Made by a program: the position numbers and the translations under genes | The notes under the pieces: model-generated | Seen by the model: only the letters and a program-made list of their open reading frames with translations | Database searches by the model: none | Told to the model about the DNA's origin: nothing | Shown: one piece after another, positions 1 to 9,480 of the stretch | Layout: the number at the start of each line of letters is the position of its first letter | How positions within the stretch are numbered: the stretch's first letter is position 1 | Source of the DNA: Rhizophagus clarus | Lineage: Eukaryota; Glomeromycota; Glomeromycetes; Glomerales; Glomeraceae | Length of the DNA stretch: 64,000 nucleotides | NCBI GenBank assembly: GCA_015698045.1 | Contig: BLAL01000229.1 | Coordinates: 1,958,001 to 2,022,000, forward strand | Reading direction: 5' to 3'

Positions 1-722
1 TACTTTAGGCTATCATTGAAAAAACCAGTCCTAATATGTGTGACTGTTTTAAATTCACCTGCTCTTACTGGCCAGCCTGACATATAACTAGATAAGATAT
101 GCGGATAAAATTCATTGAAGTCCATTTCGGTCGCAATTCCTTCATATGGCTCAGCCCATGTTAAAGCTCCCGTGTATGCTGATCTTATCCAATGGTCTTC
201 TTCTTGTGATATGTCTTCTGCTTTTCTAGGAGCACTAGACACATCTTGAAAGAAACGAAAACTTGCCATAGCGTATGTACCAGTTTTTCGTAAATCAATC
301 TGTCCTCTACTTCGCCATGCTATTGCACTGGCTTCTTCATTATATCGTTTATGTGCTTCCTGGAGTGTCTCATTCGGATTGGCTTTGATTATAAACCAGT
401 CTCGTGATAAATTACGGAAGTCATTTTCAGAACCAATCCATTGTGTACTCCCATCATAGAACTCAACATCCTTACCTTGCTTCCTCCAAAACAGGAACCT
501 TCGAGTAGCTGAATACCATCTTGTTTCTGTATTTTGGCTATCTTGACAAGTTAAAGCGGTCTCATAGTCGCTCTCCCCATCCGACTCCGGCTCCGGCTCT
601 TTTTCTGGTTCGGGAGGTTCGGCTGTCTCGGGTGGTACTGGTGCCGGGTCTCCCCAGCTTGGCAAAAGATTTCCGAACAATCGTCCTATTGTGCCAGTGA
701 TACTACCAAGTAATCCGCTCAT
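1..722 (-). CDS. Partial gene, family-B DNA polymerase-like protein (N-terminal part)
   Basis: The reading frame is open from ATG at 722-720 to the window edge (240 codons), so the C-terminal part is missing. The N-terminus is followed by a Pro/Glu-rich stretch (about residues 26-50) and a W/R/F-rich region. At about residues 200-211 it reads MDFNEFYPHILS. This resembles motif A (D-x-x-S-L-Y-P) of family-B DNA polymerases of the protein-primed, organellar or viral type, where the first Asp binds metal. An upstream run, YTGALTWAEPYEG, fits the segment that usually precedes motif A. No exonuclease motifs or motif C lie inside the window, so polymerase activity cannot be judged. The gene is divergent from the small Cys/His gene at 819, 96 bp away. 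It could be part of a self-replicating mobile element or a host-expanded family. The reading frame is certain; the polymerase assignment is moderate. Confidence 0.5.
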   Translation of the reverse strand, partial: MSGLLGSITGTIGRLFGNLLPSWGDPAPVPPETAEPPEPEKEPEPESDGESDYETALTCQDSQNTETRWYSATRRFLFWRKQGKDVEFYDGSTQWIGSENDFRNLSRDWFIIKANPNETLQEAHKRYNEEASAIAWRSRGQIDLRKTGTYAMASFRFFQDVSSAPRKAEDISQEEDHWIRSAYTGALTWAEPYEGIATEMDFNEFYPHILSSYMSGWPVRAGEFKTVTHIRTGFFNDSLK

Positions 723-818
723 GTTTTTCTCGAAGATTATATAGTGTTAGAAAAAGTTTAAAATAAAAATTATTTTGTTCGGATAATTAGTGTTAGACAT
801 TTATTCAAAAAAGAAACT
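723..818. promoter_or_regulatory. Short shared intergenic region between two divergent genes
   Basis: Only 96 bp separate the two start codons (722 on minus, 819 on plus), so any promoter elements must be shared or overlapping. The stretch is AT-rich with A-runs. No specific box is recognisable. Bidirectional use is an inference from the layout. Confidence 0.35.
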
Positions 819-1088
819 ATGGGATGCGGAAAAAAGGAGATACCCTGGAATTTTTATTATTGTCCATATATTCTTAGGACTGGAGAAGAGTGCAATCGGA
901 GATGCTATGATCCAAAGGGATGTAAAGCCCATCGGAATTCACCTAAACATTATCCATGTATACAACCTGGATGCGTTAAAAATACTTTCTCTGAATACGG
1001 TGCTTGTAAAAAACATTCAGGCAAGTATCGTTCTAGAGCATTTTTTCAACGACAGAAGCTTGCAAAAATTCAGGTTAGTGGGGGCTAG
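819..1088 (+). CDS. Small Cys/His-rich, probably zinc-binding protein (89 aa)
   Basis: This is a single-exon frame from ATG 819 to the stop ending at 1088. The protein has two similar blocks: CPYI..EECNRRCY..KGCKAH (about residues 15-37) and CIQPGCVKNT..YGACKKH (about 46-65). Each has Cys and His spacing suited to a zinc knuckle. The tail is basic (KYRSRAFFQRQKLAK). An overlapping frame at 790-1335 is judged a shadow because only this frame has patterned Cys/His. The divergent, tight pairing with the polymerase-like gene suggests the two may travel together. I do not recognise the family by name; a role in nucleic acid binding is inference. Confidence 0.55.
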   Translation: MGCGKKEIPWNFYYCPYILRTGEECNRRCYDPKGCKAHRNSPKHYPCIQPGCVKNTFSEYGACKKHSGKYRSRAFFQRQKLAKIQVSGG

Positions 1089-1156
1089 TGACGGGCTAGT
1101 GGCAGGATACAATATGTATGCATTTATATCACATGATTTTTTTTCTTGTCTTGCGT

Positions 1157-1325
1157 ACATACTCCGCTTCGCTCCGCAGACTGTGAACACTATTTGTTTC
1201 CATATCTTGTGTACATGCTCCGCTTCGCTCCGCAGACTGTTAACACTATTTGTTTTCATATCTTGTTTACATGCTCCGCTTCGCTCCGCAGACTGTGAAC
1301 AGTATTTGCTTTCTTATCTTGTGTA
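1157..1325 (+). repeat. Three tandem 56-bp repeats, GC-rich core
   Basis: The core CTCCGCTTCGCTCCGCAG occurs at 1162, 1218 and 1274, an exact 56-bp step. Spacer sequence is also conserved (ACTGTGAACACTATTTG and similar). The cores are far more GC-rich than the surroundings. The array lies just downstream of the small zinc-type gene. No function is evident. Confidence 0.9.
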
Positions 1326-1612
1326 CATGCTATAGGGAGGCAATTTGGTTATATTATATGCGAAAAATTTATGTTATCCAGGATGAGAACCAAATAGGTT
1401 TCGGACTTGTTTGTGCCAAAGTGAAATTTTATTTTTACATATAGGAAACAAATGTTTACAGAGCGAATAACAATCAGGAAAGCAAAATGATTTCCTTAAG
1501 GTCAGGTGTATATTTACAAATGGTTTACGCTATGTGTTTATTTTTTGATACCCAGGAAACCATCCTGGAACCCTGTAATCGAAATGTGCCAAAAACCCCA
1601 TTTCTCTACTAC

Positions 1613-1634
1613 TTCCGGACCGGAACCAAAGGCT
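1613..1634. repeat. Inverted-repeat partner of the motif at 6400 and 6515
   Basis: TTCCGGACCGGAACCAAAGG reads as the reverse complement of the CCTTTGGTTCCGGTCCAGAA family at 6400 and 6515, with a few mismatches. The inner part is itself near-palindromic (TTCCGGACCGGAA). The two sets bracket the small tail-anchored gene and the Plavaka transposase, so they may mark element ends. No target-site duplication could be identified. Confidence 0.5.
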
Positions 1635-1670
1635 AAATTGCAGTGTATAATTCAATGTAAAGTTTCTTTA

Positions 1671-2164
1671 TCATAAAAAGAATTTATTTATAAAAAATAC
1701 TAGAAAACATAATAATGTAAAAATTAAAACTAATCTCCATAGACCCAACCCAAATTTAAATCTAATATTTAAATTATCATAATTCCTTTCAAGAGCTTGA
1801 AAGTCCTTCCATAATTTTTCATACCATTCTCTTGGTATGAAATTATTATCCTGATTACTAATATACACGTTATTAATTAAGTTAGCAAGGGCTTCGTCCA
1901 AATTCTGATTTTGTTTCTAATGAAATTAATTTAAGTTAATTTAACAATAATTATATTATATTTTATTATGTCATTGATAATTACCGATTGTTGTCCTTGC
2001 TGTTGGCGATGCACTTTGCGACTAAAATATATTGTACGATTTTTTTTTCTCGAGGGAGAGGTCATATTAAAAATTTCATTAGTTGTAGCCGGATGCAGGG
2101 GCGGTTTATTTATACGGCTATAATATGTGTAAGTTGATTGATAATCTTGAAATTGTGTCAATTT
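1671..2164 (-). CDS. Two-exon gene, small protein with C-terminal membrane anchor
   Basis: The visible exons are 2164-1985 and 1916-1671. The intron (1984-1917) has a GTAATT donor and a TTAG acceptor and keeps the reading frame. The first exon codes for a polar, basic, Gln-rich segment (about 60 aa, including KVHRQQQGQQS). The second continues (KQNQNLDEALANLINN) and ends in a hydrophobic helix, LVLIFTLLCFLVFFINKFFL, at the extreme C-terminus. That is the layout of a tail-anchored protein. The 5' end is unresolved: no ATG lies in frame before an in-frame TAG at 2167-2165, and AAATTTAG just upstream could be an acceptor for a missed first exon. Family not recognised. It lies downstream of the Plavaka transposase gene on the same strand and could be a passenger. 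Confidence 0.6.
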
Positions 2165-2294
2165 CTAAATTTGTTAATAAATCACGAATTTTTAATGCTA
2201 GAATTCACATCATTGTAAAAAAATAATTTATATAAATATATCAAAAAAATTATTCTTTTCTCGATTAATTATGAATAATGGTCATCCTAACGGC

Positions 2295-2445
2295 GTTATA
2301 CAACTGGTAGAATAGAGAACTGGAAGCACTTTGTGGCCACAGTTTGCGAAAGTTTTCAGTCAGGTACCCAGACCTGATATACAAAGGACGGCCTACTGTG
2401 AACGTCCTTCTCTATTCGGCCCTCCTGGATAAGGCGTTGTATAAC
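2295..2445 (+). ncRNA. Candidate structured RNA with nested stems
   Basis: The sequence shows a perfect 10-bp outer stem, GTTATACAAC (2295-2304) with GTTGTATAAC (2436-2445). Inside is a second perfect 10-bp stem, GAATAGAGAA (2310-2319) with TTCTCTATTC (2408-2417). Two hairpins lie inside: TCAGGT/ACCTGA (2360-2365 with 2372-2377) and GGACG/CGTCC (2386-2390 with 2403-2407). This stretch is clearly more GC-rich than its flanks. I do not recognise it as U1-U6, U3, RNase P, SRP or tRNA. The strand is unknown because the stems pair either way. It could also be a foldback DNA element. Confidence 0.4.
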
Positions 2446-2862
2446 TGATAGTTATTTGTAATTATTTTTTGGGTTGCGTTGGTACTGACGTCCTCGTCGT
2501 GCAACTTGGGTATCAATATAATTATTGATAGCGAACAAGTACCAGTTAATTATAATATGTTTTAAATTTTTAATTATTTCTTGCATATAGAGTTAAAAAA
2601 ATTTTTTTACATACATTTATATGATAACATAATAAATAAATAAATAAATCTCTTTTTTATAAATCACTTATTAAATATATATTATTTTATAATAATGGAG
2701 TTGTTACTATTTGCTTATGAAAAAAATAATTATTATATTATTGAAAAGGGTTCTCTAATATATTATTCAATTATTATTATTATTTTTTTTTCTTCTTTAC
2801 CATGACCACCATTATGACGGCTAAAAATTTATTTCAATATTTATTTGTCGTTATAACTAAAT
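2446..2862. other. AT-rich spacer after the structured stretch
   Basis: About 400 bp with no credible gene. The first 90 bp remain fairly GC-rich (ACTGACGTCCTCGTCGTGC region near 2486-2504) and may belong with the structured segment before it. The rest is simple AT-rich sequence downstream of the transposase stop codon. Confidence 0.5.
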
Positions 2863-5779
2863 TTAAAATATATATTTGTTTACAAAATATTCATTTGACT
2901 TATCAAACCGGGGTACTATATGTACAATATTTTGTATAGCCTCAATATCGATAAAATTATAGATTTCTGTAAGTTCTAGTAAAGGGCATCCATAAAGATA
3001 TGAATGACTTTCAGATTTGAAGTTATACCATTGAATTAATGCGAAATTTAACGGATCTTCAAAATCTATCCTTGCTATTAACAAAATCTTCAAAAATATT
3101 TTAATTTAGTAACGTCATTTAAATAATTTGTACCAATAAATTAAATAATTACCTGCCCATAACAAATGCCTTGATCAGAAGCATAATCAAATAATTCATC
3201 AGAGTCCATGCGAATCGACACATTACTAAACCAAGGTTTGCCGTAATAACTATTAGTTGCATGTATTATTGCACCATTTTCTATTATAACTGATCCGTAT
3301 ATAGTCACTTTGCCTTTATCTGCAATATTTTCGTGATCTATATACAGATTTAAACATTCAGAAAAATTTTCAAACCCAGATTTCATTCTGTTATCTATAT
3401 TAGAATTTTCCGCCTGTTCTACAAAGAAATCGTGCGCATCTTTTAGCAAAAATTCAAAATGTTTAGCTGCGAATTTAAATGTACGGGGGGTGATTGCTAA
3501 ATTTGGTGTTCGATGGGTTATATTTATTATTGATCGCTGTCGAATCTATAAAAAAATTTAATCAATTAAAAATCTTCATTGTATAAGTACGTAATTTTAT
3601 AATACTTACTATTTGCATTAATTGTATCTCTATATTTTTTTTATTACTTAATCGGTATGGATTTTTGACATATTCTTTGTGAAGACTTTCGTAAGTCTCT
3701 GTAGTGTATCCATTAACTGCACCAAAAGATCGAATCGAATCAACTATATGGTATACCCACGAATGCAGTTTTGGTAATTTCAGTCCCGAGGGGGACATAT
3801 GTTGGAGAGTTTTGACGAACATTTGAGACCATTCATTTATCGATTCCTGAAATTTGATCAAATCACTTTCTTTAAAATTTTCATATCGACTAATTGCATA
3901 CATTTCATTCCAAGCTTCGTAAAGTTTTGTCAGATCTTCATTCTTTACAAAATTTTCAATATTCTCATTATTTTCATATAAATTATCCACCACAAAAATC
4001 ATTATTTTCATCAGATTGCGATATTCATCGGCTGTTAGTCTGGCTAATGTTTGTATTCCATTTGTAAAGACCTTCAACCCGGGAAATCTTGGTATTTTAG
4101 CTAATCGATGATCTATTTCATCTACTAAGGATTTTCCGCATTGTTCCTCTAAAAGTTTCTTCATATAATCGATTTGATAATGGAAAAGACCTAAATCGAG
4201 ATGATGTAATCTATCGGGCACTGTGGCTTGATAGATATTTACATTACTTAAAATAAATTAATAAGTAATATATTAATAAGATAAATAAATACCGGTATAA
4301 CAAATATTGCGTAAACTTACGGTAATTTCCAAAAAAATTATATATATTTTCAATGCTAACGGAATTTACTGTGCCTTGATTAAAATGTTCCTGCATATTA
4401 AGGTGAGTTCGCGTTGTTATATCATCAAATTGTAAATTAAGATCAGCAAGATTGTCTCTTGCGACCAGACAAAAATGACAAGGATGGTTTGACATTGATG
4501 ATTTATACGTAAGACAATACGTTGCAGCTTCCGGCCAGTCAGAAATTATAATTGAAATCTGAGGATGCAACCAAATAGTTTCGTTATTCAAAGTTAGATC
4601 AATACCCTTTTTATTTAATTTTAATAGAGGATCTAGTAACTTTTCTAAGGATCTATGAAAGCACTCTCGGACAGCTTTCTTAAATGTTTCAGACTTTCTC
4701 TCAGTATTATCTTTAGATTTTAGGATTGGCAAGTATCCTAATAATTGTTTTGCATCTTGTTTGTTGCGCCTCCAATTTTTAATATTACCAATTGACAAGT
4801 AAATTGGATGAAGTTGACTTTTCCCCAGTGTGTTAACATTTGTAGCGTCTGAATACAATATTAAAGATAAAAGCTTGGCACCAATTGGCAAGAGTGCTTC
4901 TGTATTTTCCCACCATGTTCCAGTATTCTGCTCACCATACACTCTTTCTTCATTATGCTTTAAGTTAATAATGATTAGTATATATTCTACATTTTTAAGT
5001 TATATGAAAGTACTAGTATATAAATAATTACCTTAACTTTTTCAAAAGTTAGCGCAAAATTTTGTGATATGTCAGGAATTGACAATATGTTTTTTATACA
5101 ATTTATTATAGACCGATGATAAAGAAAATACTCATTATTTTTATAATTTATTACACAAGTTTTAGTATACTTTAAACTTGGTAGATTCATATTATTCATA
5201 AATTTATGACCTTGTTCGATAGATTTTGGAAGAGGGGATTTATTTAAATTTGCATGTTTGTTAAAAAATTTAATTATAGCATTGCCTGTCACATTGCTAA
5301 GTTTATGTTTTGTAACCAATGACATTAAATCACCATATGCTTCATTTGGATACGTTGCATTAATTTCTGGTTCGAATTCTTCCTCATTTAATTCTGAGTC
5401 AGAATCTTCGGGTTCTTCACTTGGTTCTGAATCAAAATCTCCCAAGATATTTTCATCGACATTTTCATTTTGATCAATTTCATCAGTCTCCGAAATTGAC
5501 ATCTTACTTTGAAAACTCTGATCATTTATTTCTGAGTCAATACTTTCATTATCAGAAAAGTCTTCATTTAAATTTTCATGGACCATCTAAATTTAGTATA
5601 AAATTAGGAATTATGTTTAAAGAAAAATTTAAATAATTTCTGTTTCTTACCTCAATATCATTATCATTACTTTCACTATCGCTATTATTATTAGTAGATG
5701 GTATACAATGATTTTTATGTTGAGTATATGCAGACCTTGTGCTAAAATATCTTGGACAAAATGGGCATTTGAAAGACAT
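2863..5779 (-). CDS. Plavaka-type (CACTA-like) transposase, complete six-exon gene
   Basis: Exons, all phase-consistent: 5779-5651, 5586-5032, 4957-4321, 4226-3610, 3545-3153, 3087-2863; 851 aa with no stop or frameshift. Exon 1 begins MSFKCPFC...HKNHC, a C2H2/C2HC zinc finger. Residues about 45-110 are acidic. From residue 229 the Plavaka transposase domain follows: VYGEQNTGTWW, SDAT (Asp 265), YLSIGNIKNWRR, SDWPEA (Asp 368), CHFCLV, PDRLHHLDLGLFHYQ, and TTETYESLHKEY (Glu about 617). The two Asp and the Glu fit a DDE triad, as known for this family. Function: cut-and-paste transposition of its own element. A decayed relative lies at 20,513-28,655 on the other strand with matching exon order. 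The transposase is recognised with good confidence; element ends and present activity are unknown. Confidence 0.85.
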
Positions 5780-6399
5780 TTTGAGAGTATTTTGTTTACT
5801 TGAATTTAAACTTTATCGCTTTTTTATGTTGAATTTAAACTTTACAATAAAAAATTTCTTTCGCTTTCGTTAATTTATAAAAATTTACCTCTTGTGACGT
5901 ATTTCAAATGAATCAAAAAATTGCGCCAATTCACGATAATCAATGTTTCGAAACTATTTTCAAAATTCGAAACGTTTCACTCATGTTTCGTTCAATATAA
6001 GCCGAAACTATCTTTGAAACTTCTGAATCTAATATTTGTAAATCATTTTAGACGCGGTGTTTCCGCCCAAAACACACCTACGGTTTGTCATTTACGGAAC
6101 ATTACAGGTTTTGAGGAATAATGTTTACAGTGCTGCAACTAAAAAAAAGCAATAAAACTCGATTGTCCCCTCGATATAATACAACAAGTGTCATTTTTTT
6201 ACTACCAAATGCAAATAATACATAAAATTTCCTTATTAAAAAATTTTATCCGTCTCTTTACCATTGTATGTGGATGATATTTATAATTACACTATAAATA
6301 AAGCTGATAATATTAAAAAATCTTTATTTATTATGACATTTCGTGGCATTTTATCACCTTCAATGCGAAAAAATTTTTATTTTATTTACATCTGCCCAT
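5780..6399. other. Upstream region of the transposase gene
   Basis: No credible gene. It contains several copies of a GTTTCGAAAC-like motif near 5942-6020 and a GC-richer stretch near 6050-6130 (CGCGGTGTTTCCGCCC). It ends near 6134 in ACAGTG, which could be a CACTG-type element end in reverse. I found no matching partner downstream of the gene. Confidence 0.35.
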
Positions 6400-6614
6400 C
6401 CTTTGGTTCCGGTCCAGAATCAGCGTAAAATTTAATAAAATTACACGGGCGCGACAACAACGACACATAATGACATGCAATTAATTCCTGTGATATCTAA
6501 TTAATTAATGTAAGCCTTTGGTTCCGGTCTGGAATCAGCGTAAAATTTAATAAAATTACACGGGCGCGACAACAATGACATAAATTGTTCAGCAATTAAT
6601 TCCTGTAATATCTT
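6400..6614 (+). repeat. Two tandem 115-bp repeats
   Basis: Copies start at 6400 and 6515 and share CCTTTGGTTCCGGTC, ATCAGCGTAAAATTTAATAA and ACACGGGCGCGACAACAA. They end with AATTAATTCCTGTRATATCT. An inverted partner of the first 20 bp lies at 1613. They could be subterminal repeats of the element carrying the transposase, or an unrelated tandem duplication. Confidence 0.85.
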
Positions 6615-7955
6615 CTTTTAAAGTGATTAACAATATTTAATTTTCGAATGGTTACTTTATCAACATAAAGAAAAGGAAGACACAAATTTTCTTTCGTCAT
6701 AGGAAATGAAAAAAAATACTAAATTGGAGTGTTAGAGTAGTAGTCCGTGACCCGTTATTACCCGGGTTTGTAATTGACTATCGGAACGGGTTTCGTAACG
6801 TTATTGTATTCATTGGATGGTTTGACTTTAATAAAAATAGTAATCAAAATAATAAATGACTTATAGAATTCAACTATGCACCACTGCGTAATCTAATTCA
6901 AATTTAGTAATTATCATATTACTAATGGATATACAACAGATATAATAAGTTAACGTAACTAATGTCTGATTTTTTTGCGGGAACTGACGCAAAACCTTAC
7001 GAGATCAGTTTCATGAAAATATTCGGATCTAGTGGGCTTAGACATCAAAATTAAATCAATGAAAAAATATAAGTTTCAGGTCTTCTTTCTTTATTCTATG
7101 TTTCACTTCATGGTTTTTTTTTTTCTTTTATTTTTTTCAAAATTATTATTTTAGCTTTTTGTATGAAAATATGCAAGACATTTTGCACTCCTTTACGTTT
7201 TTTGCAAAAAAAATATGCTAAATTTCCTTTTTTTACACGAAAAAAAAAAGAATCACGGTTTTTTTAACACTCTCTTTATTAATATTGTAGGTACATCAGC
7301 CTTCGTACAATGATCCGCACACATACTAACAGTAACTTCTATCTATTAGACTTCATCCTTTCGAAAATTTTTGGAATCCCGGAGGCTACAAGGATAATGT
7401 GAATTGACTTGGATTTTTTACTTCTTTTATCAAATGATCTCTTTTCTTTCCTGAATTTTTGTGTAAAATTATGTAAGTCAATATCTTCTAGTGACATTTC
7501 ACACCTCTTTGCATTCTTTACAAAATGAATATGATGCTAAATTTCCTTTTTTTTTTACAAAAAAAAAGAATTGCCCCATCTAGTATATTGTTCGCTTATA
7601 TCAACTCTTTGCATTTTTCGCACGATTTGTCGCAAAAAAAGAATACCCACCCCTTTGCATTTTTCAATAAGCGATGCACGATTTACCCCTTTGCATTTTT
7701 CAATAATCGATGCGCGATTTGCCGCAAAAAAAAGAAAGAATACCCACCCCTTTCGTATTTTTCAAAAAGTGATGCCGGTTTGCCATAAAAAAAAAAAAAA
7801 TAAACTTTTGCGAATGCGGCAAGTATTAAATCTAAGCTTATAAAAATATTTATAAATACTTTGTTGTTCTCTTCTTCAACCGGTAATTCTAACTCAGTTT
7901 GTTAAACTTGGTTTTAATTAAGTTCTTCCCACTATCCTCAAATTATCTATTTACA
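6615..7955. repeat. Gene-free region with degenerate A-run repeats
   Basis: No gene is supported. From about 7100 to 7800 there are irregular repeats of the type CCTTTGCATTTTTCAATAA + CGATGC + GATTTGCC + A-run. The clearest three are at 7651-7775. Short frames here are low-complexity shadows of the repeats. The last 100 bp lead into the start codon of the next gene. Confidence 0.6.
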
Positions 7956-9480
7956 ATGAATAAAGCTAATTATATCGAATCTAGCAGTTCGAAAAAAACC
8001 AAGCGTCCGGTTGATGTTAACAAACGAAAAAGAATCGATGAAGGCGAAGCTTCTGATGGTATGATTCGAATATATATTATTTGTTATATGTAAAGAAAAA
8101 TAATGGTTAATTATATATTCTACTGCTATATAGAATCCAGCTCAAAATCAAAAAAAAAACAAGTGTCCTGAAGTTCCTGAAGCCAGCTCAAAATCAAAAA
8201 AAAAAAAGTGTCCTGAAGTTCCTGATGGTATGTATTCGAATATGTATATGTAAAGAAAAATAATGATTAATTATATATTCTGCTGTTATATAGAAACGAC
8301 TTTGGAGAAGATCTTGCGTCAAAATAATAAGATCATTTCGAAACTCGAAACTATTATTTCAAATCAAAAGTCTTTAGAAGCAAGAGTAACAAAGATAGAG
8401 GAAGCATGTAATAACGGCGTAAATAACGACACGGAATTTATAAAAGTAAGACTCGATATAAAAATTTGACCTAAAAATCAGTGAATTAAACAATCACTTT
8501 ATATGTACATCATTTTACAGAATGTAATCAAAGACATTGCTCCTAAATTGCTCGAAACTTCAATATATCCGAATTCAGATGATTTTCGAGAAGCCACTAG
8601 GACATTTATAAATGAAAACCATAAAGAATTTATGAACAAATTCAAAAGACCCGATAATTGGGTGATTTATTACGAAAATAATATATCATCCCACGTAAGT
8701 ATCACGCAATTTTACGATTTTATATTAACACATTGAAAATTAATTAATTTTTTCTTATAGCTTTTGGAAAAACATCGAAGTGTCTGAGGTGTTTTAACTG
8801 GTAATATAAAGAACGCGATGTCTGTCACTTTTCGAGAACTCCAACTCCCTCCCATTCCTACAACTAGCAGAGAAACCATCATCAAAGAATGGAAGAATGA
8901 ACCGGCCGTTAAATTATGTTATGATAAATTATTTAAAAAAATAAATAGTTCGGGCGAGACATATATATCAACAATAATAAGAAAGTTGGGTAAAGGAAAA
9001 AAATCAGTATCACAGACGCAAATTGCTTTCGCAATTAGCACATGTGAACTAATTTTAAACCCAGAAAATTCGGATATTCACGTTAATGAAACAGTAATCA
9101 AGCCGTTTCTTATAAAAAATTTGGTAAGTATTTGAAATCTGCATAAATAGTATAAATAGTATATAATATTAAAATTTTTTTTTTTTTAATAGAAAAAAAT
9201 TAGAGAAAATGAAGATTTTTATCTTTATGAAGAAAGTGACGAGAGAGATGAAGAGAATGAAAAAGAAAGAGATGAGAGAGATGAAGAAGAAAAAGAAAGA
9301 GACGAGAGAGAGGAAGAAGAAGAAAAAGAAAGAGACGAGAGAGAGGAAGAGAAAGAAGAGGGAAATGTAGGAGAAGAAGAGGAGGATTATGAAGGGACAT
9401 TTAGCTATCAAAGTAGCTCGGATGAACAATCGAAGAAAAGTATGAGAAAATTAAGAAAAGTATACGGCAAAAAAAAATAA
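7956..9480 (+). pseudogene. Decayed multi-exon gene of a lineage-specific family
   Basis: It starts at ATG 7956 (MNKANYIESSSSKKTKRP). Exons are joined by introns with GTATG/GTAAG donors and TATAG/ACAG acceptors. The protein has a Ser/Lys-rich N-terminus, a short coiled coil (about 8294-8440; LEKILRQNNKIISKLETI), a conserved middle part (8521-9123; FREATRTFINENHKEFMNK, FRELQLPPIPTTSRETII) and a highly charged Glu/Arg/Asp C-terminus ending at 9480. Two breaks are visible. The first of two tandem copies of a short exon segment (8133-8224) is out of frame, next to an A-run. At 8785-8787 a TGA sits where CGA (Arg) before GVLTGN is likely. A duplicated intron (8058 and 8226) shows local tandem duplication. 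No enzyme domain is recognised. It may be a recently dead copy of an expanded fungal family. Confidence 0.6.

Noticed and set aside
5921..6134. 66-codon frame and a CACTG-like element end upstream of the Plavaka gene
   Set aside because: The frame has no pattern, and no inverted partner of the putative end was found on the other side of the gene.
9169..9429. Minus-strand frame rich in Phe/Ser/Leu
   Set aside because: Antisense of the Glu/Arg-rich C-terminus of the gene at 7956-9480; low-complexity shadow.
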